From assembly GCA_963807015.1 (NCBI GenBank), contig CAWEAS010000008.1, positions 744,001 to 808,000 on the forward strand: a stretch of 64,000 bases of DNA. Reading direction: 5' to 3'. Source of the DNA: JAJPKK01 sp963807015 (lineage in GTDB: Bacteria > Pseudomonadota > Alphaproteobacteria > Rhizobiales > Xanthobacteraceae). Numbering within the stretch: position 1 is the stretch's first letter; the number at the start of each line of letters is the position of its first letter. Below, one piece after another: positions 36,501-45,673 of the stretch. Under the pieces are notes generated by a model. It saw nothing but the letters and a program-made list of their open reading frames with translations, was not told the DNA's origin and searched no databases. A program made the translations under genes and the position numbers.

Positions 36501-37487
36501 TCACGGTGGCCGCGGCGTGCGGATGAGTTCTGCGAGTTGGTCCTTCGTCAGCGGTGCAACGAGAAATTTGTAGGCGATCGCATCGCTCATGAGCCTGTCG
36601 ATGCCGGCAACATGGTCCGGCGCGACTGCCGCCTTAGGCAGAAACTCCTCGCGGATGCGCGCAGCGAGGCGCTCCGACACCTTGCCGTATTCGGCGTAAA
36701 TCTTCACGCCATCAGGATCACGGTACAACCACTCCCAAGTCTCGCGGTAAGCGGCGACGAAACGAGCAATAGCGTCCGCCCGCCGCGCCAGTACGCCGGC
36801 GTTGGCAATGTGGACGCGCACCGTTTCATCGTGCGTCGAGGGCGCGTCGCTGCCGCGCGCGATCAGGCGGATCCGGCCGTCCTCGAGGGCATCGAGACCG
36901 AACGGCGGCGACGCCCAGCCGACATCGACTTGTCCGGACATGGCCTGCGCCATGGTAACGGCAGCGGCTCCGGTCGCCACCGGCCTTGCCGCAACGCCGA
37001 AGTGCTTGATGAGCGCAAGCAACGTGATGTGAGTAGACGCGCCGGTCGTGGAATAGCCGATCGTCTTTCCGGCAGTGTCGCTGAAGCTGCGCACGGACGA
37101 ACCGGCCGGCACATACCAATAGAGGTCGCTCGCGCCGGTGGTGCCCGCCAGGATGATGCGCACTGGAGCGCCCTTCGCAAACGCGCCCAGCACGCTTGCG
37201 GTGCCGGTCGCAACACCGATATCGACGCTGCCCGAGATCACGGCCTGCAGTGTCTCGCCGCCACCATTGGTGTAGAGGATATCGAGGTCGAGGCCGTGCT
37301 TCTGGAAAATGCCGGCGCGCTTGCCGATATCGGGAAGCCCGCTGTCCCAGTTATTGGGCGCGCCGACGGCAAGCTTCAAGGTCTCATCCGCCCGCGCGAC
37401 GAAGGGCACGGTTGCGAACGCGATGGTCACCAGGATCGCCGCCAGCGCCACCCGACATTTGCGTTGGTGACGCGGCTTTAAGTCCAT
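36501..37487 (-). CDS. NMT1/SsuA-type ABC transporter substrate-binding protein
   Basis: 328 residues. Signal peptide at about 1-33 (FVARADETLK), then an NMT1/THI5-like type II binding fold: KLAVGAPNNWDSGLPDIGKRAGIFQKHGLDLDI, GGGETLQAVISGSVDIGVATG, KTIGYSTTGASTHITLLAL. The family binds sulfonates, nitrate, thiamine precursors or aromatic acids. No permease or ATPase gene is adjacent, so it is an orphan component here. It lies 100 bp upstream of the PQQ dehydrogenase on the same strand and may be co-transcribed with it. Confidence 0.87.
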   Translation of the reverse strand: MDLKPRHQRKCRVALAAILVTIAFATVPFVARADETLKLAVGAPNNWDSGLPDIGKRAGIFQKHGLDLDILYTNGGGETLQAVISGSVDIGVATGTASVLGAFAKGAPVRIILAGTTGASDLYWYVPAGSSVRSFSDTAGKTIGYSTTGASTHITLLALIKHFGVAARPVATGAAAVTMAQAMSGQVDVGWASPPFGLDALEDGRIRLIARGSDAPSTHDETVRVHIANAGVLARRADAIARFVAAYRETWEWLYRDPDGVKIYAEYGKVSERLAARIREEFLPKAAVAPDHVAGIDRLMSDAIAYKFLVAPLTKDQLAELIRTPRPP

Positions 37488-37763
37488 CCGAGTTCTCCTT
37501 CATCTTCCAGCTGAACTTCATGCGACGGCTGTCAGTGTAGCGCAGGATGATTCGACAAGTCGCTGCGACCATTGGACAAACGAACGGAACGCGTTCTTCC
37601 GCCGTTTCGGCTCCGGCAACAGGCATCGAATGGTTTTTTCTTGCACTTTTTGCGCACCCTCAAATCGTCAGCGTCCAGAACAGTGTCCAGCCGGTTCTTC
37701 AGCCCTTCCGCGCCGCGCGTCGGCCCTGATATACTTCGCATAAACTCTTGGGAGGACAAGGAA
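37488..37763. other. Divergent intergenic region
   Basis: 276 bp between the divergent binding-protein gene and the first paralogous exported-protein gene. It should contain both promoters. No palindrome or gene of note is visible. Confidence 0.35.
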
Positions 37764-38597
37764 ATGCCGTCTTACCGCCGCAGCGGTTTGCTCGCGCCAA
37801 CAACCGCCGTCGCTCTCCTGCTGACGATGGTCGGCGCCCAAGCCTTCGACGAAACCAAATATCCCGACGTCAAAGGCCAGTGGCTGCGGACTGGCGGCGG
37901 GCCGCGCTGGGTGTTGGCCAAGGATGCACCGCTGACGCCCGAGTACCGCGCGATCTTCGAGGCCAACGTGAAGGACCAGGAGGAAGGCGGCCAGGGGGAA
38001 ACTCCGACCTATACCTGTCTCTCGCCCGGCATGCCGCGGGTGATGAACGCCTATGAGCCGTTTGAAGTCGTCGTCACGCCGCAGGCCACGCGAATACTGA
38101 TGGGGCATATTCACGACTCGCGCCGCATCTATACCGACGGGCGCAACTGGCCGGAGCAAATCGAGCCGAGCTTCGTCGGCTACTCGATCGGCCGCTGGGT
38201 CGACAGCGACGGCGACGGCAACTACGACACGCTGCTCGTCGAGACCCGCGGGCTGCGTGGTCCGCGCGCCTACAATTCGACCGGCACGCCTTTCCACCGC
38301 GACAACGCGACCATCATCAAGGAGCGCATCTACTTCGATAAGGCCGACAAGATGGCCTTCTACGACGAGATCACAGTCATGGACCATGCGCTGACCCGGC
38401 CATGGACCGTGACAAAGAAATACGCGCGGAGCAAAGACCGCGATCCCGAGTGGCTGGAGTCCGTGTGCGCCGAGGGCAATCAGCACGTCGTGATCGGCAA
38501 CGAGCCCTACATGCTGAGCGCCAATGGTTACCTGATGCCCGCCAAAAAGGGGCAGGAACCACCCGACTTGAAATACTTCAAGCAGACGGGACATTAG
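37764..38597 (+). CDS. Exported protein, first of two tandem paralogues
   Basis: 277 residues from ATG 37764, which follows a good GGGAGGACAAGGA site. Signal peptide 1-26 (GAQA-FD). The mature protein starts FDETKYPDVKGQWLR and has no named domain. A stretch GYSIGRWVDSDGDGNYDTLLVETRG holds a DxDGDGxxD loop of the calcium-binding type, followed by RAYNSTG and DHALTRPWTVTKKY. I recognise this as a protein type often seen in rhizobial genomes, function unknown to me. It is in one run with a paralogue and a cytochrome-type propeller gene, all exported. It ends 38 bp before a stem-loop terminator. Confidence 0.8.
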   Translation: MPSYRRSGLLAPTTAVALLLTMVGAQAFDETKYPDVKGQWLRTGGGPRWVLAKDAPLTPEYRAIFEANVKDQEEGGQGETPTYTCLSPGMPRVMNAYEPFEVVVTPQATRILMGHIHDSRRIYTDGRNWPEQIEPSFVGYSIGRWVDSDGDGNYDTLLVETRGLRGPRAYNSTGTPFHRDNATIIKERIYFDKADKMAFYDEITVMDHALTRPWTVTKKYARSKDRDPEWLESVCAEGNQHVVIGNEPYMLSANGYLMPAKKGQEPPDLKYFKQTGH

Positions 38598-38635
38598 ACC
38601 CCGGTTCATGCAGATCGAACTGGTCCTTCGCGTCG

Positions 38636-38669
38636 TGGCCGGGTTTGTCCCGGCCATCCATGTTTTTTT
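38636..38669 (+). terminator. Stem-loop with T-tract after the first paralogue
   Basis: TGGCCGGG (38636-38643), loop TTTGT, CCCGGCCA (38649-38656), then TCCATGTTTTTTT. An 8-bp GC stem with a run of seven T makes a usable Rho-independent terminator. The stem also resembles the repeat at 41.5 kb, so it may be a mobile REP-type unit adopted as terminator. Confidence 0.65.
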
Positions 38670-38735
38670 CCTGCAGATGAGATGCTGAAGCCGCGACCGC
38701 GACATTGCGGGCATGACGGCGAATCATGGGAGTAA

Positions 38736-39596
38736 ATGGAAATGCGGTTTTGGTGTTCGATCGGCTCGTTGGCGATCGCGGCGATCGCGTTCGGCCTTGT
38801 GCCGGCGCAGGCGTTCGACGAGTCGAAATATCCCGATTGGAACGGTCAGTGGCGCCGGCCGCCGGGCGTCAATAATCAGTGGGTGCCGACGCTCCCCCGC
38901 GGCAAGGAAGGCGCACCGCTGACGCCGGAATTCCAGTCGATCTTTGAAGCCAACCTGAAAGATCAGGAGGAAGGCGGCCCCGGCACCGATCCCACCTATT
39001 CCTGCATTCCCGATGGCATGCCGCGGGCAATGAACGTGATCTTCCCGATGGAGATCATCATCTACCCGAAGACGACCCACATCCTGATCGAATATCTCAC
39101 TATGCTGCGGCGCATCTACACCGATGGCCGCGACTTCCCGGAGAATTTCGACAGTGCGTTCATGGGCTATTCCATCGGCCGCTGGGTCGATACCGATGGC
39201 GATGGCCGCTACGATGAACTCCTGGTCGAGACGCGGCTTTTGAAGAGCCCGCGCGCCTACAACTCAAGCGGCATCCCGCTGCATCCGGACGGCCAGACCA
39301 TCGTCCTGGAGCGCTTCTACCAGGACAAGGACAAGCCGGACGTCCTGCACGACGAGGTCACGACGATCGATCACGCCCTGACGCGACCGTGGACCGTGGT
39401 GAAGAATTACAACCGCGTGCGCGACCCGATCTGGGTCGAGGCCATCTGCCCGGAGAACAACGACCACATCAGAGTGGGTGATGAGGTCTATATGCGCAGC
39501 GCCGACGGCCTGCTGATGCCGGCAAAGAAGGGCCAGAAAGCGCCGGATCTGCGGTACTTCAACGAGCCAGCGGCCGCTGCTGCCGTAAAGAAGTGA
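38736..39596 (+). CDS. Exported protein, second of two tandem paralogues
   Basis: 286 residues, clearly related along its length to the preceding gene (FDESKYPDWNGQWRR, LKDQEEGGPGTDPTYSCIP, GYSIGRWVDTDGDGRYD, RAYNSSGIPLH, DHALTRPWTVVKNY). Signal peptide 1-26 (PAQA-FD). The DxDGDGxxD loop is conserved (DTDGDGRYD), suggesting a metal site. The ATG at 38736 can be replaced by the second Met (MRFWC). The function is unknown to me. The tandem copy suggests recent duplication and divergence of a periplasmic protein. Confidence 0.8.
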   Translation: MEMRFWCSIGSLAIAAIAFGLVPAQAFDESKYPDWNGQWRRPPGVNNQWVPTLPRGKEGAPLTPEFQSIFEANLKDQEEGGPGTDPTYSCIPDGMPRAMNVIFPMEIIIYPKTTHILIEYLTMLRRIYTDGRDFPENFDSAFMGYSIGRWVDTDGDGRYDELLVETRLLKSPRAYNSSGIPLHPDGQTIVLERFYQDKDKPDVLHDEVTTIDHALTRPWTVVKNYNRVRDPIWVEAICPENNDHIRVGDEVYMRSADGLLMPAKKGQKAPDLRYFNEPAAAAAVKK

Positions 39597-39782
39597 CCCA
39601 TTCACCCTGGCCGGATTTTTTGCCGATCGGGGCACGTGCCCCATGGATCGCGCGGCCAAAATGGAGCAAACTCGGTGTCCTCTGATAAAAAGGGTTTTTG
39701 GAGTCGGTCGCGTTTTTTGCGGCTGCCGTGAAGAACCGGCCCGCGCAGAATTCCAGGCATCTTGCATAGGGAGAGAATGACG

Positions 39783-40232
39783 ATGCGAGTGAAACATTTG
39801 CTGTTGACGAGCGCGGCTGCTGTTGCGGCCGCCGTCGTGGTTACGGGCGCAGGATCGGTGGCGCAAGCGCAGACGCTTGGCGGCCAAGTGGTGTCGCAGG
39901 AAGGCCCGATGGAGGGCGTTCTCGTCACTGCCAAGAGAGACGGCGCGACCGTCGCCTACACCGTGGTGAGCGACGCGAGCGGCCATTACAGCTTCCCCGC
40001 CGGTAAGCTCGGATTCCGGCGACTATACGCTGCGCATCCGCGCGGTCGGCTTCGATCTCGACGGTGCCAGCAGGGACGGCGCGATCAAGACGAAGGTCGA
40101 TACGTCCAAGGCCAACATGGCCGACCTCAAGCTGAAGAAGACCCGCAACCTGCCGTCTCAGCTCACCAATGCCGAGTGGATGATGAGCATGCCGGGTACG
40201 GAAGATCAGAAGGCGCAACTCCTCAATTGTAA
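39783..40232 (+). pseudogene. 5' part of frameshifted exported propeller-cytochrome gene
   Basis: ATG 39783 follows GGGAGAG at a good distance; ATG 39777 is possible. The frame encodes a signal peptide (MRVKHLLLTSAAAVAAAVVV, to AQAQT) and a carboxypeptidase regulatory-like beta-sandwich (LGGQVVSQEGPMEGVLVTAKRDG, DASGHYSFPAG). After about 40012 the natural frame is lost and continues as an Arg/Gln-rich shadow to 40232. Removing one T in GGATTCCGGC (40014/40015) restores GSGDYTLRIRAVGFDLDG, which leads straight into the downstream frame. So this is the N-terminal piece of one gene of about 555 codons. Confidence 0.75.
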
Positions 40233-41448
40233 CGGCTGCCACACCATCGAGCGCATCGTACGATCGACCCACAACGCGGACGAGTTCACCCTGGTTCTCA
40301 ACCGCATGGCGAACTACGCCCAGGTCAGCCAGCCGATCAAGCCGCAGAAGCGCATGGATCCCGAATGGGCGCCGAAGCCGGAGACCTTCCGCAAGACTGC
40401 GGAATATTTCTCGACCATCAACCTCTCGGAAGGCGACAGTTGGGACTATCAGCTCAAGACGCTGCCGCGGCCGAGCGGCCGTTCCACCAAGGTGCTGATC
40501 ACCGAATACGATCTGCCGCGCCCGACCATCGAGCCGCATGACGTCATTCTCGATAACCGCGGGATGGTATGGTACTCGAATTTCGGCGAGCAGTTCCTGG
40601 GCCGCCTCGATCCGAAGACCGGCGAGCACGCGGAAATCGCGCTGCCCGAGTTGAAGAAGGGCTTCCCTGTCGGCACACTCGATCTCGAAACCGACAAGGC
40701 GGGCAACATCTGGGTCGGCATGATGTTCCAGGGCGCGATCGCGAGGTTCGATCCCAAGACAGAGAAGTTCGCGTTCTATCCGATGCCGAAGGAGCAGAGC
40801 GATAACGTCACCCAGCTCAACATGCTGGGCCTGTCGTACAGCGTCGACGGCAAGATCTGGACGAACAACGCCGGCAACCAGGAAGTCTACCGCATCGATC
40901 TCGCGTCCGGGAAATACGAGACCTTCGATCCCATGAAGGAGATCAAGACGCCTGGCCGCCATACGATCTACGGCATCGATTCCGATTCCAAGAACAATCT
41001 GTGGTTTATGGAATTCCAGGATAACTACATCGGCAAGATCGACGCGAAGAGCGGGGCCTTGAGCCTCTATCGCGCGCCGACCGAGCGCTCGCGCAATCGT
41101 CGCGGCATCATGGACGAGCAGGATCGCTTGTGGTTCGCCGAGTATCGCGGCAACAAGATCGGCATGTTCGACACCAAGACCGAGGCGTTCAAGGAATGGT
41201 CGCTGCCGACGCCGTGGTCGGGCCCCTATTATCCCGTCGTCGACAAGAACGGCGAGATCTGGACGGGCGGCATGACGACGGATCGCGTGACCCGCGTCAA
41301 CCCGAAGACCAACGAGACCGTCGAGTACCTGCTGCCCAAGGACACCAACATCCGCCGCGTCTTCGTGGACAACACGACGACGCCGGTGACGTTCTGGACC
41401 GGCAGCAATCACGGCGCCTCGATCGTCAAGATCGAGCCGCTCGACTGA
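40117..41448 (+). CDS. Virginiamycin-B-lyase-like beta-propeller with CNGCH motif (3' part of frameshifted gene)
   Basis: 443 residues from ATG 40117, probably not a true start; the real N-terminus lies at 39783 before a one-base shift. The protein has LNCNGCHTIERIV, a CxxCH haem c-attachment motif, then repeated propeller blades with streptogramin-lyase/NHL pattern (WYSNFGEQFLGRLDPKTGEHAEIALP, IWVGMMFQGAIARFDPKTEKF, IWTNNAGNQEVYRIDLASGKYETF, LWFMEFQDNYIGKID). It should act in the periplasm, perhaps as an electron carrier coupled to the PQQ dehydrogenase 4 kb away, but the fragment lacks its own signal peptide. If the shift is a sequencing error the gene is complete. Confidence 0.8.
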   Translation: MADLKLKKTRNLPSQLTNAEWMMSMPGTEDQKAQLLNCNGCHTIERIVRSTHNADEFTLVLNRMANYAQVSQPIKPQKRMDPEWAPKPETFRKTAEYFSTINLSEGDSWDYQLKTLPRPSGRSTKVLITEYDLPRPTIEPHDVILDNRGMVWYSNFGEQFLGRLDPKTGEHAEIALPELKKGFPVGTLDLETDKAGNIWVGMMFQGAIARFDPKTEKFAFYPMPKEQSDNVTQLNMLGLSYSVDGKIWTNNAGNQEVYRIDLASGKYETFDPMKEIKTPGRHTIYGIDSDSKNNLWFMEFQDNYIGKIDAKSGALSLYRAPTERSRNRRGIMDEQDRLWFAEYRGNKIGMFDTKTEAFKEWSLPTPWSGPYYPVVDKNGEIWTGGMTTDRVTRVNPKTNETVEYLLPKDTNIRRVFVDNTTTPVTFWTGSNHGASIVKIEPLD

Positions 41449-41497
41449 TCCGCGGGACGACCAGGCTCAGCCGTCGGCTCCTGCGCAAAAAAGCATC

Positions 41498-41532
41498 ATG
41501 GCCGGGCACGTCCCGGCCATTTACATTTTCGT
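41498..41532 (+). terminator. Stem-loop terminator after the propeller gene
   Basis: ATGGCCGGG (41498-41506), loop CACGT, CCCGGCCAT (41512-41520), followed by TTACATTTTCG. A perfect 9-bp GC stem with a T-rich tail, similar to the element at 38.6 kb. Confidence 0.65.
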
Positions 41533-41646
41533 GTCCGATCGGACATTCGTTCCATTAATGCCCGAACTCTGTCCGACTGGGGCTTGACCCGCTGGTTGTG
41601 CGCCCAAATCTATGATTTTGATCTTATCTAGAGCGCGGGCCGCCAC

Positions 41647-42810
41647 ATGGACATGACCACAGACAAGACCCTTGATGCTGTCGCCGACCTCGATTCGGCG
41701 GACCGGCTGTCGCTCCCCGGCAAGGTGGTGCTCGTGATGCAGGGCGGCGGCGCCCCAGGCGCCTACCAGGGCGGCGTCTATCAGGCGCTGCACGAAGCGG
41801 GCATCGAGCCTGATTGGGTTGTCGGCACCTCGATCGGCGCGATCAACGGCGCCATCATCGTCGGCAACGATCCGGCGCTGCGGCTCGAACGGCTCAAGGA
41901 GTTCTGGTCGCGCATCGAGCTTCGCCCGCCGGCGCCATGGAACATTTTTGCGGCCCCGTTTGGGAGTCTGATGAGCGATTTCACCACGCTGTTGAATGGC
42001 GTGCCCGGATTCTTCGCACCTAACCCTGCTTCCATTTGGGGCCCGCAGGCGCCGGTCGGCGTCGAGCAAGCCGCAATCTATTCGGTCAATCCGCTCAAGG
42101 AGTTGCTGCCGACGCTCGTCGATTTCGAGCTGATCAACGGCGGCAAGCCGCGATTCACGCTCGGCCTCGTCAGCGTGCGCAGCGGGCAGATGCGGTACTT
42201 CGACAGCAAGAATGAGAAGATCGGTCTAGAACATGTGCTCGGTTCGAGCGCGATCCCGCCCTCGTTTCCAGCCGTTCGCATCGACGGGGAAGCCTATTGG
42301 GACGGCGGCCTTTACTCGAACACACCGGTCGAGGTCGTCTTTGAGGAAAATCCCCGAAAGGATTCGGTCGTCTTCGCCGTGCAGCTCTGGCATACGCACG
42401 GTCCGGAACCCGAATCACTCGCACAGGCTTTCACCCGTCAGAAGGACATCCTGTTCGGTAGTCGCTCGCGTCACAACATCGCGGAGCAGGCCCGGCTGCA
42501 TCGTATGCGTCACGTCATTCGCGAACTGGTCCAGATGCTGCCTGAAGATCAAAAGAATACGCCAAAGGCGAAGGAGCTTGCGGGGTGGGGCTGCACATCG
42601 GTCATGCATCTGATCGAGATCAACGCGCGGGCTCTCGACGGCGAGACCAATTCGCGCGACTTCGACTTCTCGCCTGCCTCGATTTATGCGCGGTGGCAGG
42701 CCGGCTACGCGGACGCGAACCGCGTGATCGAGCAACGGCCTTGGGAGCAGCCTGTCGATCCGATGATCGGCGTCGGGCTTTACGTCTCCGACGCGGCAGA
42801 GCCGACGTGA
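41647..42810 (+). CDS. Patatin-like phospholipase (cytoplasmic, RssA/ExoU-like)
   Basis: 387 residues. Patatin hallmark motifs are intact: the oxyanion hole MQGGGAPGAYQGG, the nucleophile GTSIGAING and the catalytic Asp in YWDGGLYSN. It should hydrolyse membrane phospholipids or lysophospholipids as a Ser-Asp dyad enzyme. No signal peptide is seen. A region with KHTKDILFGSR-like sequence suggests the DUF3734-containing patatin group. It precedes an M20 peptidase by 26 bp on the same strand. A second patatin is at 49.9 kb. Confidence 0.92.
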   Translation: MDMTTDKTLDAVADLDSADRLSLPGKVVLVMQGGGAPGAYQGGVYQALHEAGIEPDWVVGTSIGAINGAIIVGNDPALRLERLKEFWSRIELRPPAPWNIFAAPFGSLMSDFTTLLNGVPGFFAPNPASIWGPQAPVGVEQAAIYSVNPLKELLPTLVDFELINGGKPRFTLGLVSVRSGQMRYFDSKNEKIGLEHVLGSSAIPPSFPAVRIDGEAYWDGGLYSNTPVEVVFEENPRKDSVVFAVQLWHTHGPEPESLAQAFTRQKDILFGSRSRHNIAEQARLHRMRHVIRELVQMLPEDQKNTPKAKELAGWGCTSVMHLIEINARALDGETNSRDFDFSPASIYARWQAGYADANRVIEQRPWEQPVDPMIGVGLYVSDAAEPT

Positions 42811-42835
42811 TGAAGCCTTTGGCACTCGCGATCTC

Positions 42836-44137
42836 ATGACTGCACAGAAGCGCGCTCACGCTCAGTCCACCGATCGCTCGGCCGAAAGTTCAATCGAGAG
42901 CTTCGTCGACGCAAACTTCGATCGCGAGACGGCGTTTCTTGCCGAGCTCGTAAAGGTGCCGACCGACAATCCGCCGGGCGATTGCGCGCGCCATGCCGCG
43001 CGCGCAGCCGAGCTCCTTGCGGAGCTTGGCCTCAAGGCCGAAACGCATCCGGTGCCGCCCGGCGAAGTCGCCGCCGCCGGCATGCGCAGCGTGACCAATC
43101 TGATCGTTCGCCATCACTTTGGTAATGGTCCGGTGGTGGCTCTCAACGCGCACGGCGATGTGGTGCCGCCAGGATTGGGATGGACTCACGATCCTTACGG
43201 CGCCGCCATCGAGGACAGCAAATACGGCCCCGTGATGTTTGGCCGGGGCGTTGCGGTTTCGAAGTCGGATTTCGCGACCTATGCCTTCGCGCTGCTGGCC
43301 CTGCGCGATCTTGCACAACGCGAGGCTCTGTCCGGCACGGTTGAGCTTCACTTCACCTATGACGAGGAGGTGAGCGGCAATCTCGGGCCCAAATGGTTGC
43401 TCGACCGCAACCTCACGCGCCCGGACTTCGCGATCGCGGCCGGTTTTTCCTACGCCGTCGTGAATGCCCACAATGGCTGTCTGCATTTCGACATCGTGGT
43501 GACAGGCAAGCAGGCGCATGCCGCGCAGCCGAGTTCCGGACGCGATGCGCTCGAGGCCGCGACGGGCATCATGGCCGCGCTCTATAAATATCGCGCGCGT
43601 CTCGCCCGGCGGAAATCCCGCAGCGCCGGCATCACCTCGCCGACCCTGAACATCGGCACGATCACGGGCGGCTTCGCCGCAAATGTGGTGCCGGATCGGG
43701 TCACGCTGCGGCTCGACCGGCGCATTATCCCGGACGAAGATGCGGCGTCGGCCGAAGCGGAGTTGCGGCAGGCGATTGCAGCAGCCGCAAAGCCTTATCG
43801 CGGCATCAAGGTCGAGGTCAGTCGCCTGTTATCGGCGGCGCCGCTCGCCCCTCAACCCGGCTGGGAACGGATCAGCGACGCGCTGCGCCGGCATGCCGCG
43901 CGCATCCTCAAGACGCGCATTCCGGTCAAGGGCGTGCCGCTCTACACCGACGCCCGGCACTATGCCGCGCGCAAAATTCCGATCGTGCTGTACGGCGCAG
44001 GTCCTCGCACCATTCTTGAGGCAAATGCCCACAACGCGAACGAGAACCTGCGCCTCAAGGATTTGCGTGCCGCGACCAAGATCGTCGCGCTTGCGGTCCG
44101 CGATCTGTTGCAGCCGGTGACCAAGCCGCCGCACTGA
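42836..44137 (+). CDS. M20-family metallopeptidase (ArgE/DapE/carboxypeptidase-like)
   Basis: 433 residues. Di-zinc M20 fold: NAHGDVVPPGLGWTHDP (metal His and catalytic Asp), GRGVAVSKSDFATY (bridging Asp), YDEEVSGNLGP (catalytic Glu pair) and the dimerisation domain with the HAAQPSSG His. It hydrolyses N-acyl amino acids or succinyl-diaminopimelate-type substrates; the exact one is not visible. The ATG at 42836 has only a weak ribosome site and lies 26 bp after the patatin gene, so translation may be coupled. Confidence 0.9.
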   Translation: MTAQKRAHAQSTDRSAESSIESFVDANFDRETAFLAELVKVPTDNPPGDCARHAARAAELLAELGLKAETHPVPPGEVAAAGMRSVTNLIVRHHFGNGPVVALNAHGDVVPPGLGWTHDPYGAAIEDSKYGPVMFGRGVAVSKSDFATYAFALLALRDLAQREALSGTVELHFTYDEEVSGNLGPKWLLDRNLTRPDFAIAAGFSYAVVNAHNGCLHFDIVVTGKQAHAAQPSSGRDALEAATGIMAALYKYRARLARRKSRSAGITSPTLNIGTITGGFAANVVPDRVTLRLDRRIIPDEDAASAEAELRQAIAAAAKPYRGIKVEVSRLLSAAPLAPQPGWERISDALRRHAARILKTRIPVKGVPLYTDARHYAARKIPIVLYGAGPRTILEANAHNANENLRLKDLRAATKIVALAVRDLLQPVTKPPH

Positions 44138-44164
44138 TCGGCGCTTCGCGCACGCCCGCGCGTT

Positions 44165-45229
44165 TCAATTACGGCGATGCCTTGAGGACGCGAGCGTAAC
44201 CGACGGCAACTCTCCGAACGCCCGGCGATAGTCCGTCGCAAAGTGCCCGGGATTGAGAAATCCGCAGGCAAACGCGACGTCGGCCACCGAGGTCGTGGGC
44301 TCGGGATGCTCCAGCATGCGACGCGCCCGGGACAGGCGTACGCCTTTGACGAAGGCCATCGGCGAGCAGTCGCGCGCTTCGCGAAAGGCCTTGAACACGC
44401 TGCGGGTGCTCGCGCCCGCGGCAGTCGCGAGATCCTCGACTGTGATCGGCCGATTCCAATTCGCTTCGATGTACTCTTCAACCGCCCGGACCTGCCATGG
44501 TGCAGGACGCGGCTGCTCGCGCATCATCAGATCGCTGAAATTGTGCTGATTGCCGAAGAGGAACGCGATGATCAAGAGCTGTTCGAATTCCGCGAGGGCC
44601 GCAGGTGACACCTCCCCATCTTCGTAGTCGAGCTCCGTGACCATGAATTCAAGCAGGCGCTTCAGGCGCTGCAGCGACGGGTTCGAGAACCGCGACCGCA
44701 TCGCAAACTCAATCTTACGGGCGATCGGCATGCCAACAACGGCGCTTAGCTTGGCCTGCAAAGCCGATGGCTTTACTCGGAAAATGAATACCTCGAAGTC
44801 GGCTTCGTATTCGTGGATCGCCTCGATGCCCGGGGGGATAACCGCATTCTCGGTCGCGCTTATATCAAATTGAGTACCGCCGAAGCAGGTGTGCCCGCTC
44901 TTGCGCAAAGGGAAATGCTGCCGGACGAGGTCCGAAGCCGCAAGGTGGACCGAGTGAGGAGCCGTGCAGGTGCTGAATACAAGATCGGTGTTGGCCAGCT
45001 TGATGAAGTTCAGTCGCGTCTCAAAGGGCCGCGGCCCCGCATCCAGCTCAAGGCCTCGGGCATTGAATTTGGTGGTTAGCGTCTCGCGAAACTCCTCCAG
45101 ATCGGAGGTTTTCACGAGCGGAAACCGGTGAAGCGGCGTGAGGTTGGCCAACCCACGAGAGCTACCAGATGTGAGCAACTGAGAGTGTCCTGAGAATGTG
45201 GTCGAAAGTTCCCGCGTTATTTGCCTCAA
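44165..45229 (-). CDS. AraC-family transcriptional regulator
   Basis: 354 residues. An N-terminal AraC-binding-like domain (cupin-type, residues about 35-210) is followed by the C-terminal double helix-turn-helix: PITVEDLATAAGASTRSVFKAFREARDCSPMAFVKGVRLSRARRML and TTSVADVAFACGFLNPGHFATDYRRAFGELPS. Effectors of the AraC_binding_2 group are usually small aromatic or aliphatic compounds. It is convergent with the peptidase gene, so its target is probably elsewhere. Confidence 0.92.
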   Translation of the reverse strand: MRQITRELSTTFSGHSQLLTSGSSRGLANLTPLHRFPLVKTSDLEEFRETLTTKFNARGLELDAGPRPFETRLNFIKLANTDLVFSTCTAPHSVHLAASDLVRQHFPLRKSGHTCFGGTQFDISATENAVIPPGIEAIHEYEADFEVFIFRVKPSALQAKLSAVVGMPIARKIEFAMRSRFSNPSLQRLKRLLEFMVTELDYEDGEVSPAALAEFEQLLIIAFLFGNQHNFSDLMMREQPRPAPWQVRAVEEYIEANWNRPITVEDLATAAGASTRSVFKAFREARDCSPMAFVKGVRLSRARRMLEHPEPTTSVADVAFACGFLNPGHFATDYRRAFGELPSVTLASSRHRRN

Positions 45230-45635
45230 ACGAGGCGGAGCAGTTCAGTTAACTTAGCGACCTAACCAAGTCCGAAGTCTGAGGTCGCACCTTGCTTGCC
45301 TACATCCTTTAGTCAAGTCGCTAAGCAAGCGCTTGCCGCACAAAATCTCATTAGAACCATCCTAATCTCGAACCTGCGACACTTAGTACAATGCCAAGAG
45401 TATTTCGCGGCCCCACTGATATCTGCAGATATTGGTTGGACTTGCTGATCAGGTCAATTGCGATGGGAAAATTACCCTTGGCCGTCATTCGGCAATGTCT
45501 GTGAGGTAAACGAACGTAGGGGAGACTTGGCGCAACATTGAGCAGCTTCGCTGATGCGTTCCACAGATTTTTGCGCTCCGCAGCGAGCAAATAAGCGCTC
45601 ATCCTCCGAAATATGAATTGGTTTGACAACCCAAG
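45230..45635. other. Intergenic region, no supported gene
   Basis: About 400 bp between the AraC start and the terminator of the transglutaminase gene, relatively AT-rich. Frames here are short and show no motif. The AraC promoter should lie near 45230-45330. Confidence 0.4.
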
Positions 45636-45673
45636 ATAAAAATGCGGCCGGAGCCTGGGGGAGCTCCGGCCGC
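45636..45673 (-). terminator. Rho-independent terminator of the transglutaminase-like gene
   Basis: Perfect 11-bp stem (GCGGCCGGAGC at 45644-45654, GCTCCGGCCGC at 45663-45673) with an 8-base loop. On the minus strand it is followed by ATTTTTAT. It lies about 85 bp after the stop of the gene on that strand. Confidence 0.82.

Noticed and set aside
39925..41412. 495-codon minus-strand frame under the propeller gene
   Set aside because: Antisense shadow. The plus-strand frame encodes propeller blades and CNGCH; this one has no recognisable fold.
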